From assembly GCF_900537085.1 (NCBI RefSeq), contig NZ_UNRE01000004.1, positions 310,001 to 374,000 of the forward strand: DNA of 64,000 nucleotides, written 5' to 3'. The notes under the pieces are model-generated. The model searched no databases and was not told where the DNA came from. It saw nothing but the letters and a program-made list of their open reading frames with translations. Positions within the stretch are counted from its first letter, which is position 1. Every line of letters starts with the position of its first letter. A program made the position numbers and the translations under genes. This document shows, in pieces, positions 54,192-63,983 of the stretch. This DNA comes from Agarivorans sp. Alg241-V36. GTDB lineage: Bacteria; Pseudomonadota; Gammaproteobacteria; Enterobacterales; Celerinatantimonadaceae.

Positions 54192-56005
54192 GGCGCTGCT
54201 TTTACGTCTTCAATAGCGCTATCGCCAGCACTGCAATAACGTGCTTTACCTTGATGTTTAGCACGATAAAGCTGTAAATCAGCCACCCGTACCAGCTCGC
54301 CGTAATCCACCCCTTGTTGCGGAATAACACTGGCCACACCAATACTCACCGACACAAAGTCACTAACATCAGAAAACTCGTGTGGAATGGTGGCTTGGTT
54401 CATATTGTTTAACACGGTTTCAGCTATCTGCTTAGCACCTTCGCTGCCGGTATTAGGCAACAATATAGCAAATTCTTCGCCGCCATAACGAGCCACTAAA
54501 TCAGAACCACGCTTCACCGAGCGGCTGATTAACTTAGCCACTTGGCGCAGAGCTTCGTCGCCTTGTTGATGGCCGTAATTGTCGTTATATTGCTTGAAGC
54601 AGTCGATATCGAGCAGTAGCAAACTTAGCTCCACCCCTTCACGACGATGAGTTAACCACAGCTGCAGTAGTTTCTCATCAAAGCTACGACGGTTGGCCAC
54701 TTGGGTTAGACTGTCGATAAAGCTCAGCTCTTGTAGCTGCATAATCGCGTCAGCCAATTGTTGTTCAGTCGCTTTACGCTCGGTAACATCACGAGTGATA
54801 AAGATAATGCCGCGCTCGCCGCTTACATCATCAAAATACGGACCTTTAATCACCTCATACCAAATTTGATGGCCATCATCTAAATACACCAGTTCTTCAT
54901 AACGAAGCGGCTTGCCATCTTCAAGAATCTGTCGATTTTGCAGTTGATGTTGCTCGAGCTGTTCTTCGCTCAAGACTTCAGTAAGGTGCTTACCTAACAG
55001 CTCATCGCTGGTATAGCCAAACATTTTTGCGAAGGGTTCGTTGCCACCAACAAAGTTACCCTTATCGTCAATAAAGCCCAGCGGATCGGGGGTTGAATTA
55101 AACACCGTTCGGATAAGGTTATTTTGCCGCCCCAGTTCTTTTTCAGAGCTGATTCGATTTTGGTTTTCGTGCTCAAGTTTACGGTTAAGCTCGTGCCATT
55201 TAGTCACGTCGTAAGACACATTAAGCACACCGGTTACTTCGTCTTGCTGGTTTTTGAGTGGATAAACATTATTTTGCAGCAGAATTTGTCGGCTATCTGG
55301 GGCACTAAACCATTCGGTATGCTGGCAAGGCTCGCCCGCCAACACCTGGTCATCGTAAGTTTGGCTGCGTTCTAACTCGTTACGGGTCAAAAAGTCGCTA
55401 AGCTTCTTACCAGTAAGTTCACCTGGCTTTAAGCCATGAAAACCCGCCCATGCCTGGTTACAGCCCAGTAAGCGCTCATTAGCATCTTTAAAATAAATAA
55501 ATTCTGGAATGGAATTAAGCACGTTAGCAAACAATTTTTGCTCTTGCTCTATTCGATTTAAATAAGAATACCCTTGAGCATTTTCATAGGCATTTATAAA
55601 CCATACTTCACGGCCATTATGCGCAGTGAGACTGGCGTAAAGCAGCAAAACCCGGGTTTGCTGAGGGAAACTTACCAACCAGTGAACACCTTCAATTTTA
55701 GCCGAAGACTGATGTGATTTAAGTAGCTCTAACAATTGCTCGAAGTGAGCAGAATCTGAGAACTGCCAATGTTTACCATTGTTAGCCAATTGCAGTAATT
55801 CACATACACGAGGGTTAGCAAAAATAACCTGTTTGGCTTCTATATCGATCATCAGCTGGGCAGCGGGAGACTTCACCATTGCGGCACGCTGCGCGCGCAC
55901 TTTGCTGCGAGCCACGGCCCACATAATAATGACCACTACTAGCAGTATGCTGAGTAGTGCAATGGTAGCCTGCATCCAGACTGTAGGATAAAAACTTTCG
56001 TGCAT
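54188..56005 (-). CDS. PAS-GGDEF diguanylate cyclase
   Basis: The product has 605 residues. One N-terminal membrane segment (about 11-32) is followed by a PAS-like region and two clear PAS/PAC domains (about 160-275 and 290-410; E-R-K at the second end). The GGDEF domain (about 430-590) has the active form R-Y-G-G-E-E-F and an N-N-M/S-I-G-V pattern, so it should make c-di-GMP. No EAL domain is present. It lies between folE2 and yhcC. Confidence 0.94.
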   Translation of the reverse strand: MHESFYPTVWMQATIALLSILLVVVIIMWAVARSKVRAQRAAMVKSPAAQLMIDIEAKQVIFANPRVCELLQLANNGKHWQFSDSAHFEQLLELLKSHQSSAKIEGVHWLVSFPQQTRVLLLYASLTAHNGREVWFINAYENAQGYSYLNRIEQEQKLFANVLNSIPEFIYFKDANERLLGCNQAWAGFHGLKPGELTGKKLSDFLTRNELERSQTYDDQVLAGEPCQHTEWFSAPDSRQILLQNNVYPLKNQQDEVTGVLNVSYDVTKWHELNRKLEHENQNRISSEKELGRQNNLIRTVFNSTPDPLGFIDDKGNFVGGNEPFAKMFGYTSDELLGKHLTEVLSEEQLEQHQLQNRQILEDGKPLRYEELVYLDDGHQIWYEVIKGPYFDDVSGERGIIFITRDVTERKATEQQLADAIMQLQELSFIDSLTQVANRRSFDEKLLQLWLTHRREGVELSLLLLDIDCFKQYNDNYGHQQGDEALRQVAKLISRSVKRGSDLVARYGGEEFAILLPNTGSEGAKQIAETVLNNMNQATIPHEFSDVSDFVSVSIGVASVIPQQGVDYGELVRVADLQLYRAKHQGKARYCSAGDSAIEDVKAAP

Positions 56006-56106
56006 CGATTGTCCATTTTTTCTGCAACCGATGCTACTTTACCTGATTATATGACATAAGAAAATAATCATTTACTAAACAAGCAATTAGCTCACATTTA
56101 GTCCAC

Positions 56107-57021
56107 TTATTTAGTGGCTAATGCGCTGCCTTGTGGCCCCTCGGCGGCCAGTTTTTTAGCGATATCGGTTAGGGCTAACCATTTGTTTTGGCACCAATTT
56201 GGCGCCAGTAAAACCGGTGGCCGAGCATGTGCACTCACCCGATGATAAACCACATGAGCAGGGGTATGGCGAATCAGCTTTACCGCTTGCTCAACATAAT
56301 GCTGCTGAGTCATGGTCTGCAAACGGCCAGCTTGCCACGCTTTAGCCATGGTGCTTCCCTCAACCACGTGTAAGGGGTGCAGCTTAATGCCGGCAATATC
56401 TTCGGCCAGAACCGCATTAAGCGACTGCATATAGTGCTCAGGCTGTTCGCCAGGCAAACCCAAAATAAGATGGGCACATACTTTTAAACCATGTTGGTGA
56501 GCACGTGCGACCGCCTGTTGAAAGGCGGCAAAGTCGTGGCCGCGATTAATCTTCTTTAAAGTCTCATCATGGGCCGTTTGTACGCCAAGTTCTAACCAAA
56601 CTTCCTTACCTTGAGTTTGGTATTCGGCCAGCATTTCTAACACCGCATCGGGTACACAGTCTGGGCGAGTGCCAATACACAAGCCTACTACCGAGTCGTC
56701 AGCTAGGGCTTGTTGGTACATTCCGCGCAGATATTCAACTTCCGCATAGGTGCTGGTATAAGCTTGAAAATAGGCCAAATAACGAATGTTTTTGTGCTTT
56801 AACTCAGCTTTGCGGGCATCGAGCTGCTCACCTATTGGCATCATTTGCTGCTGCGGCTTAACAAAGGCATCTACGTTGCAAAAAGTGCAGCCACCTTTAC
56901 CAATACTACCGTCACGATTAGGGCAGGTAAAATCACCATCTACACTAAGCTTACGAACCTTGCCGCCAAACTGTTGCTTAAGATGACGACCTAAAGTATT
57001 TACGTATAAATCTAACTGCAC
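56107..57021 (-). CDS. yhcC: Radical SAM protein YhcC (TIGR01212 family)
   Basis: I use the GTG at 57021 (304 residues) since the family begins L-Y-x-N-T-L-G; a GTG at 57030 is possible. The radical SAM domain has the family-specific cysteines C-P-N-R-D-G-S-I-G-K-G-G-C-T-F-C (about 32-47), which hold the [4Fe-4S] cluster. Its reaction is not established. In E. coli yhcC is next to arcB; here folE2 and a GGDEF gene lie between them, a sign of a partly kept gene order. Confidence 0.9.
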   Translation of the reverse strand: MQLDLYVNTLGRHLKQQFGGKVRKLSVDGDFTCPNRDGSIGKGGCTFCNVDAFVKPQQQMMPIGEQLDARKAELKHKNIRYLAYFQAYTSTYAEVEYLRGMYQQALADDSVVGLCIGTRPDCVPDAVLEMLAEYQTQGKEVWLELGVQTAHDETLKKINRGHDFAAFQQAVARAHQHGLKVCAHLILGLPGEQPEHYMQSLNAVLAEDIAGIKLHPLHVVEGSTMAKAWQAGRLQTMTQQHYVEQAVKLIRHTPAHVVYHRVSAHARPPVLLAPNWCQNKWLALTDIAKKLAAEGPQGSALATK

Positions 57022-57298
57022 AACAACCACTCAATACTGAAAACTTAGGCCGAGCCTAAAACGGCCAGCAGTTTAGCCAATAGCCAAGCTGGCCGCTTAG
57101 TTGTAGATCAAGAGAAGTTAAATTTTAATCATCAACTCGTGTTGACCTTTGGAGCTGCTTTTAGCAGCAGTTATGGCTAATTCGCGTAAAGCAGTAGAAA
57201 TGAGCCACAAACGCAGCCAAAGGCTTTAGCAAAGATCAACAGCGCCTAATGAAGCTGCTATACTACGCGCCGCCCACTAGTCGCACCCAGGAACCAAC

Positions 57299-57676
57299 AT
57301 GAGCACTCAAGCATTAATCGAAGCAAACGACCGACTCACTACCAAGCAGCGTTATCAAAGTTTTATCGAGCAAACTCGCAAGAGCCAACAGGTTTGGACC
57401 TTAAGTGACGAGCAAGGCTGTTTGATTATTGAAACTGGTGACGAAAAAGTATTACTGCTTTGGAGCGAGCAAGCGCTAGCAGAGCACTGGGGCAGCAAAG
57501 ATCACAGCAACTTTAAAGCACTTGCCATTAGCTTGAGTGATTTAACAGATAAATGGCTACCAGGCATGGCAAACGATGGCTTCGACCTAGCAGTTGCCCC
57601 GAGTTTTGCAGGTGAAGGTACTATTGTTTCCCCGTTAGACCTAGCCGACGAGCTTAGCAGCGGAAAAATTAAGTAA
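57299..57676 (+). CDS. DUF2750-like protein
   Basis: The product has 125 residues and is cytoplasmic. The order R-Y-x-x-F-I-E-Q, V-W-T-L, then W-x-x-x-A-L-A-E and L-A-V-A-P-S-F-A-G-E-G fits DUF2750 proteins as I recall them. Its function is unknown. It precedes tyrS by 125 bp on the same strand, with an inverted repeat between. Confidence 0.75.
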   Translation: MSTQALIEANDRLTTKQRYQSFIEQTRKSQQVWTLSDEQGCLIIETGDEKVLLLWSEQALAEHWGSKDHSNFKALAISLSDLTDKWLPGMANDGFDLAVAPSFAGEGTIVSPLDLADELSSGKIK

Positions 57677-57693
57677 GCCGAGTATTTAGCGCG

Positions 57694-57732
57694 CTTAAGT
57701 CCACTAAGCAGTTTTTTTAGCAAGGACTTAAG
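57694..57732. repeat. Inverted repeat upstream of tyrS
   Basis: CTTAAGTCC (57694-57702) pairs with GGACTTAAG (57724-57732). An inner run of T residues (57712-57718) lies in the loop. It could be the end hairpin of the upstream gene or part of the tyrS leader. Confidence 0.55.
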
Positions 57733-57801
57733 TGTAGAATCTTCGGCTCGAAAATTGTTCATAGCGCCCAAACGGGTACAGAAATACAAACAGGTTAAAT
57801 T

Positions 57802-59088
57802 ATGACGACAACGGTTAATCCATTATTAGAAGATTTGAAGGCGCGCGGCCTAGTTGCTCAATGCACTGCCGATGAAGAACTGGCCGAACACCTTTCTAGT
57901 GGAGCCCGCACCCTGTATTGTGGTTTCGACCCTACAGCCGACAGCCTGCACATTGGCAGCCTAGTACCGCTACTTATGCTTAAGCGCTTTCAACAGGCTG
58001 GCCACAAACCTTTAGCCCTAGTGGGTGGAGCTACTGGCTTAATTGGTGACCCAAGCTTTAAAGCCGCCGAGCGCAAACTTAACAGCGATGAAGTAGTGAC
58101 CGGCTGGGTTGGCAAACTGCAAAAGCAAGTCAGCCAATTTATCGCATTTGGCGAACAAGACAACGCCGCCAAGGTAATTAATAACCTTGATTGGATTGGT
58201 CAAGTTAACGTGATTGATTTCATGCGTAATGTGGGCAAGCACTTTAGTGTTAACGCGATGATCAAGAAAGAGTCAGTGAAACAGCGTATCGACCGCGATG
58301 AATCTGGCATTTCATTCACCGAATTTAGCTATATGCTGCTGCAATCTTACGACTTTGCAGAGCTAAGCGATAAAGAAAACACCACCCTACAAATTGGTGG
58401 TTCAGATCAGTGGGGCAATATCACTGGTGGTATTGACTTAGCGCGCCGCATGTACAGCAACAAAGTGTACGGCTTAACCATGCCGCTAGTAACTAAAGCA
58501 GATGGCACCAAGTTTGGTAAAACTGAAACAGGCACCATTTGGTTAGACCCTAAACGTACCTCACCTTACGCCTTCTACCAGTTCTGGATTAATACCGCAG
58601 ACGCCGACGTATATTCGTTCTTACGTTACTTCACCTTTATCGATGTTGCAGAAATTGCTGCCATTGAAGAGCGTGACAAAGCCGCTCAAGGCCGCCCAGA
58701 AGCACAGGGGATTTTAGCTAAAGAAGTCACCCGCTTAGTACATGGCGAAGAAGGTTTAGCCTCTGCCATGCGCATTACTCAAGCGCTATTCTCTGGTGAT
58801 TTAGCCTCTCTTAGCGAGTCGGACTTAGAGCAGCTAGCCCAAGATGGTTTACCAACCACTCAACTTGAGCAAAGCGAAGCCGGTTTGGTTGAAGTTCTTA
58901 CCGCTAGCGAGTTAGCAAAATCGAATAAAATGGCCCGTGAGTTTATTGGTAACGGCGCAGTGTCAGTAAACGGTGAGAAACTCAACGACCCACAACTGAC
59001 TCTGCAAGCCTGCGATGCCTTATACGGCAAGTACTCAGTGGTTAAGCGCGGTAAAAAACTATTCAGCTTAGTGATTTGGGCCAGCTAA
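57802..59088 (+). CDS. tyrS: Tyrosyl-tRNA synthetase
   Basis: The product has 428 residues, a usual length. It charges tRNA-Tyr with tyrosine. The class I signatures are H-I-G-S (about residues 50-53) and K-F-G-K-T (about 235-239). Tyrosine recognition appears in Q-x-G-G-S-D-Q-W-G-N. An S4-like RNA-binding domain occupies about 360-425. A strong terminator follows. Confidence 0.97.
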   Translation: MTTTVNPLLEDLKARGLVAQCTADEELAEHLSSGARTLYCGFDPTADSLHIGSLVPLLMLKRFQQAGHKPLALVGGATGLIGDPSFKAAERKLNSDEVVTGWVGKLQKQVSQFIAFGEQDNAAKVINNLDWIGQVNVIDFMRNVGKHFSVNAMIKKESVKQRIDRDESGISFTEFSYMLLQSYDFAELSDKENTTLQIGGSDQWGNITGGIDLARRMYSNKVYGLTMPLVTKADGTKFGKTETGTIWLDPKRTSPYAFYQFWINTADADVYSFLRYFTFIDVAEIAAIEERDKAAQGRPEAQGILAKEVTRLVHGEEGLASAMRITQALFSGDLASLSESDLEQLAQDGLPTTQLEQSEAGLVEVLTASELAKSNKMAREFIGNGAVSVNGEKLNDPQLTLQACDALYGKYSVVKRGKKLFSLVIWAS

Positions 59089-59113
59089 GCCGCAAATTAC
59101 CAAGCCATCGATA

Positions 59114-59149
59114 AGAGTAAGTAGTGCTAACTGCTTACTCTTTTTTTTT
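59114..59149 (+). terminator. Terminator of tyrS
   Basis: AGAGTAAGTAG (59114-59124) pairs with CTGCTTACTCT (59131-59141), one G-T pair, followed by eight T residues. Confidence 0.93.
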
Positions 59150-59326
59150 GCCTAAAACAACAGGCCTCTGCACTATAACCTGCGCAATATTTAGCTTCCC
59201 TCAAAGCCCTCACTCGTCCCAAACAAATTGTTCAACCAATATAAATAAATGTTAACCAGTTTACAGATTACCGGCCAACAACATGGCAGAATTGGTTCAC
59301 TTATTTAATTTGTATGAGTCAATACC

Positions 59327-60655
59327 TTGTTAAGAAACACTTTATTACTGGCTGCAGCCAGCCTAGCCTTTAATGCACAAGCCAAAGATTGGGAAGATTA
59401 CACCGTACCAGCCGACCCCGGCTTTGGTAATACTTGGGAATTAGTTGAAGCATTCTCAGATGATTTTAACTACCAAGGAAAAAACCAGCAGTTCAGCGAA
59501 AAATGGAATGACCACTACCACAACGCGTGGACCGGCCCAGGTTTAACTGAATGGAGTTCTGCACATTCCGATATTGTAGATGGAAAGCTAGTCATTAAAG
59601 CGGCTAGAAAACCTGAATCAGACAAAGTCCACTTAGGTGTTGTCACGTCTAAAACACCAATTGTTTATCCGGTATACATGGAAGCAAAAATTAAAGTTGC
59701 TAACCAAGTATTGTCATCAAACTTTTGGTTATTGAGTGCTGATGATAAACGCGAGTTAGATATTCTAGAGATTTACGGTAGCGACCGCGCCAACCACCAC
59801 AAGCATTCACGCCATGCCAATACCAATTACCATGTATTCATCCGCGACGAAGAGAGTAACGAGATAATCAAAGACATTGGCTCTCAGCAACACCACTTTC
59901 TAGCTAACGAAGCCCCCTACCGCGATAACTTTCATCGCTTTGGCGCTTACTGGATAGATCCGTGGAATGTTGAGTTTTATATTGATGGACGCTTGGTGCG
60001 TCGCTTAACTAAAACGTCACTAAAAGATCCAGAAAACCTTGGTTTAGACCGCGAAATGTTCATGATTATCGACATGGAAGACCATGACTGGCGTTCAAGT
60101 GTTGGCCATATTGCCAACGATGCAGACTTAGCCGACGAAAGCAGAAATAAAATGTTGGTGGACTGGGTTCGAGTGTACACACCCGTTGAAGCAAAAGAAG
60201 GTGAGCAAGAGTTAGCAGCGATTCAACTACCCAATGGAGCCGCCGGCCTAAGTTTGCGCCACAGCACTAAGTGCTTTGAGATTAGAAACCCACGCTCAGA
60301 AAAAGGTGGCCGTTATCGCCAAAACTACTGCGACCACCGTAGCCAACAACAAAAGTTTTTATTTAGTGAGCAAACAAGTAGTCAAGGCCAGCAAATTAGC
60401 ATTAAAAACGCCGCCAATGAGTTTTGTGTCGTTGCCCGTGAAGGTAAGCAAGACTTGCGTCAGCAAAAGTGCGACGCAAACGCAACAGCTCAGTCTTGGG
60501 TATTATTAAACCAAGGCCAAAATTGGTTCAGTCTGCAAAACCTCGCCACTGGAGAGTGTTTAGAAATGGCGAAAGGTTCTAAAAAAAATGGCAAGCAATT
60601 GTCTTTAGGAAGCTGCGAAACAGCCGAGCACCAAAGTTTCAAATTTGTTCAGTAA
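59327..60655 (+). CDS. Secreted GH16 beta-agarase with ricin-type domain
   Basis: The product has 442 residues. A stop at 59315 and the signal peptide (about 1-19, ending A-Q-A) force the TTG start at 59327, which has no clear ribosome site. The GH16 domain (about 25-295) has the E-x-D-x-x-E motif as E-L-D-I-L-E, with nucleophile Glu143 and acid/base Glu148. Residues about 310-442 form a ricin-B/CBM13 lectin with Q-x-W-like repeats and cysteines. It should cut agarose beta-1,4 links outside the cell; porphyranase activity is possible. An aldehyde dehydrogenase gene follows by 61 bp. Confidence 0.88.
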   Translation: MLRNTLLLAAASLAFNAQAKDWEDYTVPADPGFGNTWELVEAFSDDFNYQGKNQQFSEKWNDHYHNAWTGPGLTEWSSAHSDIVDGKLVIKAARKPESDKVHLGVVTSKTPIVYPVYMEAKIKVANQVLSSNFWLLSADDKRELDILEIYGSDRANHHKHSRHANTNYHVFIRDEESNEIIKDIGSQQHHFLANEAPYRDNFHRFGAYWIDPWNVEFYIDGRLVRRLTKTSLKDPENLGLDREMFMIIDMEDHDWRSSVGHIANDADLADESRNKMLVDWVRVYTPVEAKEGEQELAAIQLPNGAAGLSLRHSTKCFEIRNPRSEKGGRYRQNYCDHRSQQQKFLFSEQTSSQGQQISIKNAANEFCVVAREGKQDLRQQKCDANATAQSWVLLNQGQNWFSLQNLATGECLEMAKGSKKNGKQLSLGSCETAEHQSFKFVQ

Positions 60656-60716
60656 TTTACCGCTTAGGCAGAACTGTACAGCCTAAGCCCAAGTTTATTA
60701 TCACGATAGGTTATTC

Positions 60717-62162
60717 ATGAAAAATTATCAGATGTACATCAATGGTAGCTGGATTGACGCAAAATCTGGCGCAACAGCCGAGGTGCTTAACCCTTCAACC
60801 GAGGAAGTGATAGCCACCGTTGCAAACGGCGATGAAACAGATGCCGAGTTAGCAATGAGCGCCGCATTAGCGGCACAAAAACAGTGGCGTAAACTACCCG
60901 CCCGTAAACGCGCAGAAAAACTCTATGAACTGGTGGCAGAGATAAAAGCTAACCGTGACTTCTTAGCTAAATTGCTGGTTCAAGAGCAAGGAAAGCTGCT
61001 TAAAGTTGCGCGTATGGAAGTAGACGTAACCTGCTCATTTATTGAATACGCCTGTGAATGGGCACGCCATATTGAAGGTGACATTGTTGAATCAGATAAC
61101 CCTGACGAGCACATTTGGATCCACAAAGTACCACGCGGTGTGGTAGTAGCGATTACGGCTTGGAACTTTCCGCTCGCCTTGGCTGGTCGAAAAATTGGCC
61201 CAGCCTTAGTTGCCGGCAATGCCATTATTGTAAAACCCACTACCGAGACCCCGTTAGCCACTTTAGAGCTAGCCAAGCTAGCCGACAAAGTCGGTTTACC
61301 TAAAGGTTTACTCAACGTGGTCACCGGCCCAGGCAGAACCCTTGGCGATGCACTAGTGCGCCATCCGAGCACCAGTATGATCTCAATGACCGGTAGTACT
61401 CCTGCTGGTCAAGCCATTGTGCGCGCTACTTCAGACAACTTGGCTCATGTGCAATTAGAGTTGGGCGGTAAAGCACCTTTCATTGTGCTGGAAGACGCCA
61501 ATATAGATGCTGCGGTGGATGCAGCACTGAGCTCCAAGTTTGATAATTGTGGTCAGGTATGTACCTGTAATGAGCGTTTATATGTTCATCAAGCCATTTA
61601 CTCAGAATTCATGGAAAAGCTACTGGCTAAAGTCACCGCGCTAAAAGTGGGCGACCCAATGAACGAAGATAGCGACATGGGGCCCAAAGTAAGCGCTAAA
61701 GAGCTAGCCAATATGGAAGCCATGGTTGCAAAAGCCCTTGAAGAAGGGGCGAAGTTGGCCTGTGGTGGTAAGAGACTAAGTGGTCCAGGGTTTGAAAAAG
61801 GCTATTGGTTTGAGCCAACAGTTTTTACTGACGTAACCCAAGACATGAGCCTCGTTCACGAAGAGATCTTTGGCCCTATTTTGCCCGTAGTTAAATTTGC
61901 TGAGTTTGATGAAGTGATTAACTATGCCAACGATTCTGAGTATGGTTTGTCAGCGATGATTTTCACCAACAGAATCAAGTTAGTCATGGATTTGGTAAAC
62001 GACCTTGAATGCGGAGAGATTTATGTAAACCGCGGCCATGGCGAACAACATCAGGGCTTCCACAATGGCTACAAGCTTAGTGGCTCTGGTGGCGAAGATG
62101 GTAAGTATGGTTTTGAGCAATACCTAGAGAAAAAGACCTTTTACGTAGATTTCTCTAAATAA
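60717..62162 (+). CDS. Aldehyde dehydrogenase, AldA-like; possible 3,6-anhydro-L-galactose dehydrogenase
   Basis: The product has 481 residues and is cytoplasmic. Active-site residues are Asn150 (in T-A-W-N-F-P), Glu248 (in L-E-L-G-G-K) and Cys282 (in C-G-Q-V-C). The sequence resembles lactaldehyde dehydrogenase AldA. Enzymes of this type oxidise 3,6-anhydro-L-galactose in agar degraders, and this gene lies 61 bp after a beta-agarase gene on the same strand, so that role is plausible. L-lactaldehyde from fucose or rhamnose is the alternative. Confidence 0.88.
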   Translation: MKNYQMYINGSWIDAKSGATAEVLNPSTEEVIATVANGDETDAELAMSAALAAQKQWRKLPARKRAEKLYELVAEIKANRDFLAKLLVQEQGKLLKVARMEVDVTCSFIEYACEWARHIEGDIVESDNPDEHIWIHKVPRGVVVAITAWNFPLALAGRKIGPALVAGNAIIVKPTTETPLATLELAKLADKVGLPKGLLNVVTGPGRTLGDALVRHPSTSMISMTGSTPAGQAIVRATSDNLAHVQLELGGKAPFIVLEDANIDAAVDAALSSKFDNCGQVCTCNERLYVHQAIYSEFMEKLLAKVTALKVGDPMNEDSDMGPKVSAKELANMEAMVAKALEEGAKLACGGKRLSGPGFEKGYWFEPTVFTDVTQDMSLVHEEIFGPILPVVKFAEFDEVINYANDSEYGLSAMIFTNRIKLVMDLVNDLECGEIYVNRGHGEQHQGFHNGYKLSGSGGEDGKYGFEQYLEKKTFYVDFSK

Positions 62163-62182
62163 CACGGTTTTCTTAGGAAGTG

Positions 62183-62215
62183 AGCCAAGCACTTATTAGC
62201 ACCAAGTGCTTGGCT
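62183..62215. terminator. Strong hairpin after the aldehyde dehydrogenase gene
   Basis: AGCCAAGCACTT (62183-62194) pairs perfectly with AAGTGCTTGGCT (62204-62215) around nine bases. No T-run follows, so it may be a pause site or an RNA-stabilising end rather than a classic terminator. Confidence 0.6.
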
Positions 62216-62286
62216 ACCCGCAGTTTAGAAATCGGAGAAAAACAAAAAAGCAACAATAACTAAACGCAAATGATAAGGGTGGCACC

Positions 62287-62373
62287 ATGTTCTACATCGG
62301 ATTCTTTTTAAGCTTAGTGATGATTTATTTGGGCATGCTCGAAGTTATACAGTGGCGACGCCAACACCAATAA
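62287..62373 (+). CDS. 28-residue single-pass membrane microprotein (candidate)
   Basis: A short frame encodes one hydrophobic helix (about residues 1-19: F-Y-I-G-F-F-L-S-L-V-M-I-Y-L-G) and a basic end (Q-W-R-R-Q-H-Q). AAGGGTGG lies five bases before the ATG, a better site than many genes here have. Such small proteins often bind a larger membrane complex. It lies alone between the aldehyde dehydrogenase and an unknown gene. No family is recognised. Confidence 0.5.
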   Translation: MFYIGFFLSLVMIYLGMLEVIQWRRQHQ

Positions 62374-62563
62374 TGACTCACGAACTATTCTGAGATCTTA
62401 GCCAACCAGGCTATGTATACAACTACGCCTCCTTGGTAGGCGACATCAAGCTCAGCTCATTCCCAAAAATGAGTAAGCCGCAAGTTAAGTTCTCGCCAAT
62501 TTACTCTAAGCCCATGATATGCGATGCTTTAATTCGCTAGCATTACCACGGAAAAATTGCTGA

Positions 62564-63310
62564 ATGAACGTGATAGATACCAAGGCCTTCCCGGTGATAC
62601 CGCCACATATTCAGCTGCAATTTGGCTATCAAGTGGTAGAACTTGGTCACTCCTATTTCTCAATTCAACAACTCGTTTCTATCGAACAGCCGCATCAGCT
62701 TGCAGCTTTAATGGAGGGATATTTAGAGGGCTCGCTGAGTAGTAAATTTAGCCAAGAATATATGCTTCTCGCCATACTCGGTGCCATTGTGTTTTGGCAG
62801 CAAAGTGGGCAGTTAAATGCTAACGACGCCAGCATCGCTCAGCAACTATCAAATCGCCTTCATCAGCATTTAAGTTCACTGGCTCGAGCGCGAGGCGACA
62901 GTAATGAGCTAGCCCCAGCTACACCGCAGCCAGCAAATATACGAAGCCACTATTGTCAGTTTGAGTTCGCCGATAACTGGCAAATAAAAGTAGGCAAGTG
63001 TAGCCCAAATCAGCGCTTTGGCATTTGGTTTAGCAGCCCAATTACTTGGGATGTAGAACCACCGCTGCCTTATATTTTGCAACAGCTTAATGCCTGCGCT
63101 AAGGCTTTGTTGCTCGCTCCACTTAGTCAAGCGCAGCTTAAGCTAGCACTTGAGCAAACACTTAGCGCTTGGTTGGCGCAATTTGGTCTGCAGCATCCCC
63201 ATGTACTGCAGCCTTATGCCGAATGGGAGTTCGAAGATCTTAGCCTCACCCAACAAGCTTTATGCGAAGTATATTGCCAAGCTCAGGCCTTGTTAGACAG
63301 CCTAGCCTAG
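62564..63310 (+). CDS. Hypothetical protein
   Basis: The product has 248 residues and is cytoplasmic, with no signal or membrane segment. It is rich in Leu, Gln and Ala and has two cysteines in a C-Q-F-E/K-C-S-P context near residues 128 and 145. No motif is recognised. The ribosome site is weak. Codon use looks like its neighbours, so it is probably a real gene. Confidence 0.6.
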   Translation: MNVIDTKAFPVIPPHIQLQFGYQVVELGHSYFSIQQLVSIEQPHQLAALMEGYLEGSLSSKFSQEYMLLAILGAIVFWQQSGQLNANDASIAQQLSNRLHQHLSSLARARGDSNELAPATPQPANIRSHYCQFEFADNWQIKVGKCSPNQRFGIWFSSPITWDVEPPLPYILQQLNACAKALLLAPLSQAQLKLALEQTLSAWLAQFGLQHPHVLQPYAEWEFEDLSLTQQALCEVYCQAQALLDSLA

Positions 63311-63491
63311 CTCGCAGACTATTTGTTGATTTATGAAACAAGGCCTATTTTGACCACTTGCTTAATATAATCCCTACCTTTGTCTTAAAAAAGTCATAAA
63401 TCTTACCTAAGCTGCTTGCAGTTCACTGCCTAAGACGGTAACTATGGTTTAACAAACCAGTGTTTGGTTTTAACAGATTTTAAGGAATGCT

Positions 63492-63920
63492 ATGCAAATT
63501 CGCCCTATTCATGAAGAAGACGCGGTTGACGTGGCCATGCTAGCAAAGCAGCTAGGCTACAACCCAACGGCACAAACAGTGCTACCGAATATTCACGCTA
63601 TATTAGAAAACCCAGCTCATCAGGCTTTTGTTTACCTTAACGAGCAAGAACAAATAGTGGGTTGGGTTCATGTATTTATCGCCCTACGTTTAGGCTCATT
63701 ACCCTTTGCCGAAATTAGCGGTATGGTGGTGGATCAAGACTCGCAAAATCAAGGTATTGGCCGCGCGCTGGTTAAACAATGCCGCCATTGGGCCACTAGC
63801 CGCGGCGTAGGTGAAATAAGAGTTCGCTGCGATAGTACTCGCGAACAAGCCAATCAATTCTACCAGCACATCAAATTTAAACAGCGTAAAACACAACGGG
63901 TATTTGTGCGCGATCTGTAG
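63492..63920 (+). CDS. GNAT-family N-acetyltransferase
   Basis: The product has 142 residues. AAGGA precedes the ATG. The acetyl-CoA-binding motif Q-N-Q-G-I-G-R-A-L-V is at about 88-97, after the beta strand I-S-G-M-V-V-D. It acetylates a small molecule or protein amine; the substrate is unknown. It is a single gene. Confidence 0.9.
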   Translation: MQIRPIHEEDAVDVAMLAKQLGYNPTAQTVLPNIHAILENPAHQAFVYLNEQEQIVGWVHVFIALRLGSLPFAEISGMVVDQDSQNQGIGRALVKQCRHWATSRGVGEIRVRCDSTREQANQFYQHIKFKQRKTQRVFVRDL

Positions 63921-63983
63921 CTGTTCCTTCACTTTGCTTGTGGTAATATTCCGCTGATTTTTCCTTTTGATAAAGAGACGGTT

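Noticed and set aside
62557-62742. 61-codon frame overlapping the hypothetical gene at 62564
   Set aside because: It lies in another frame of a longer, better supported gene.
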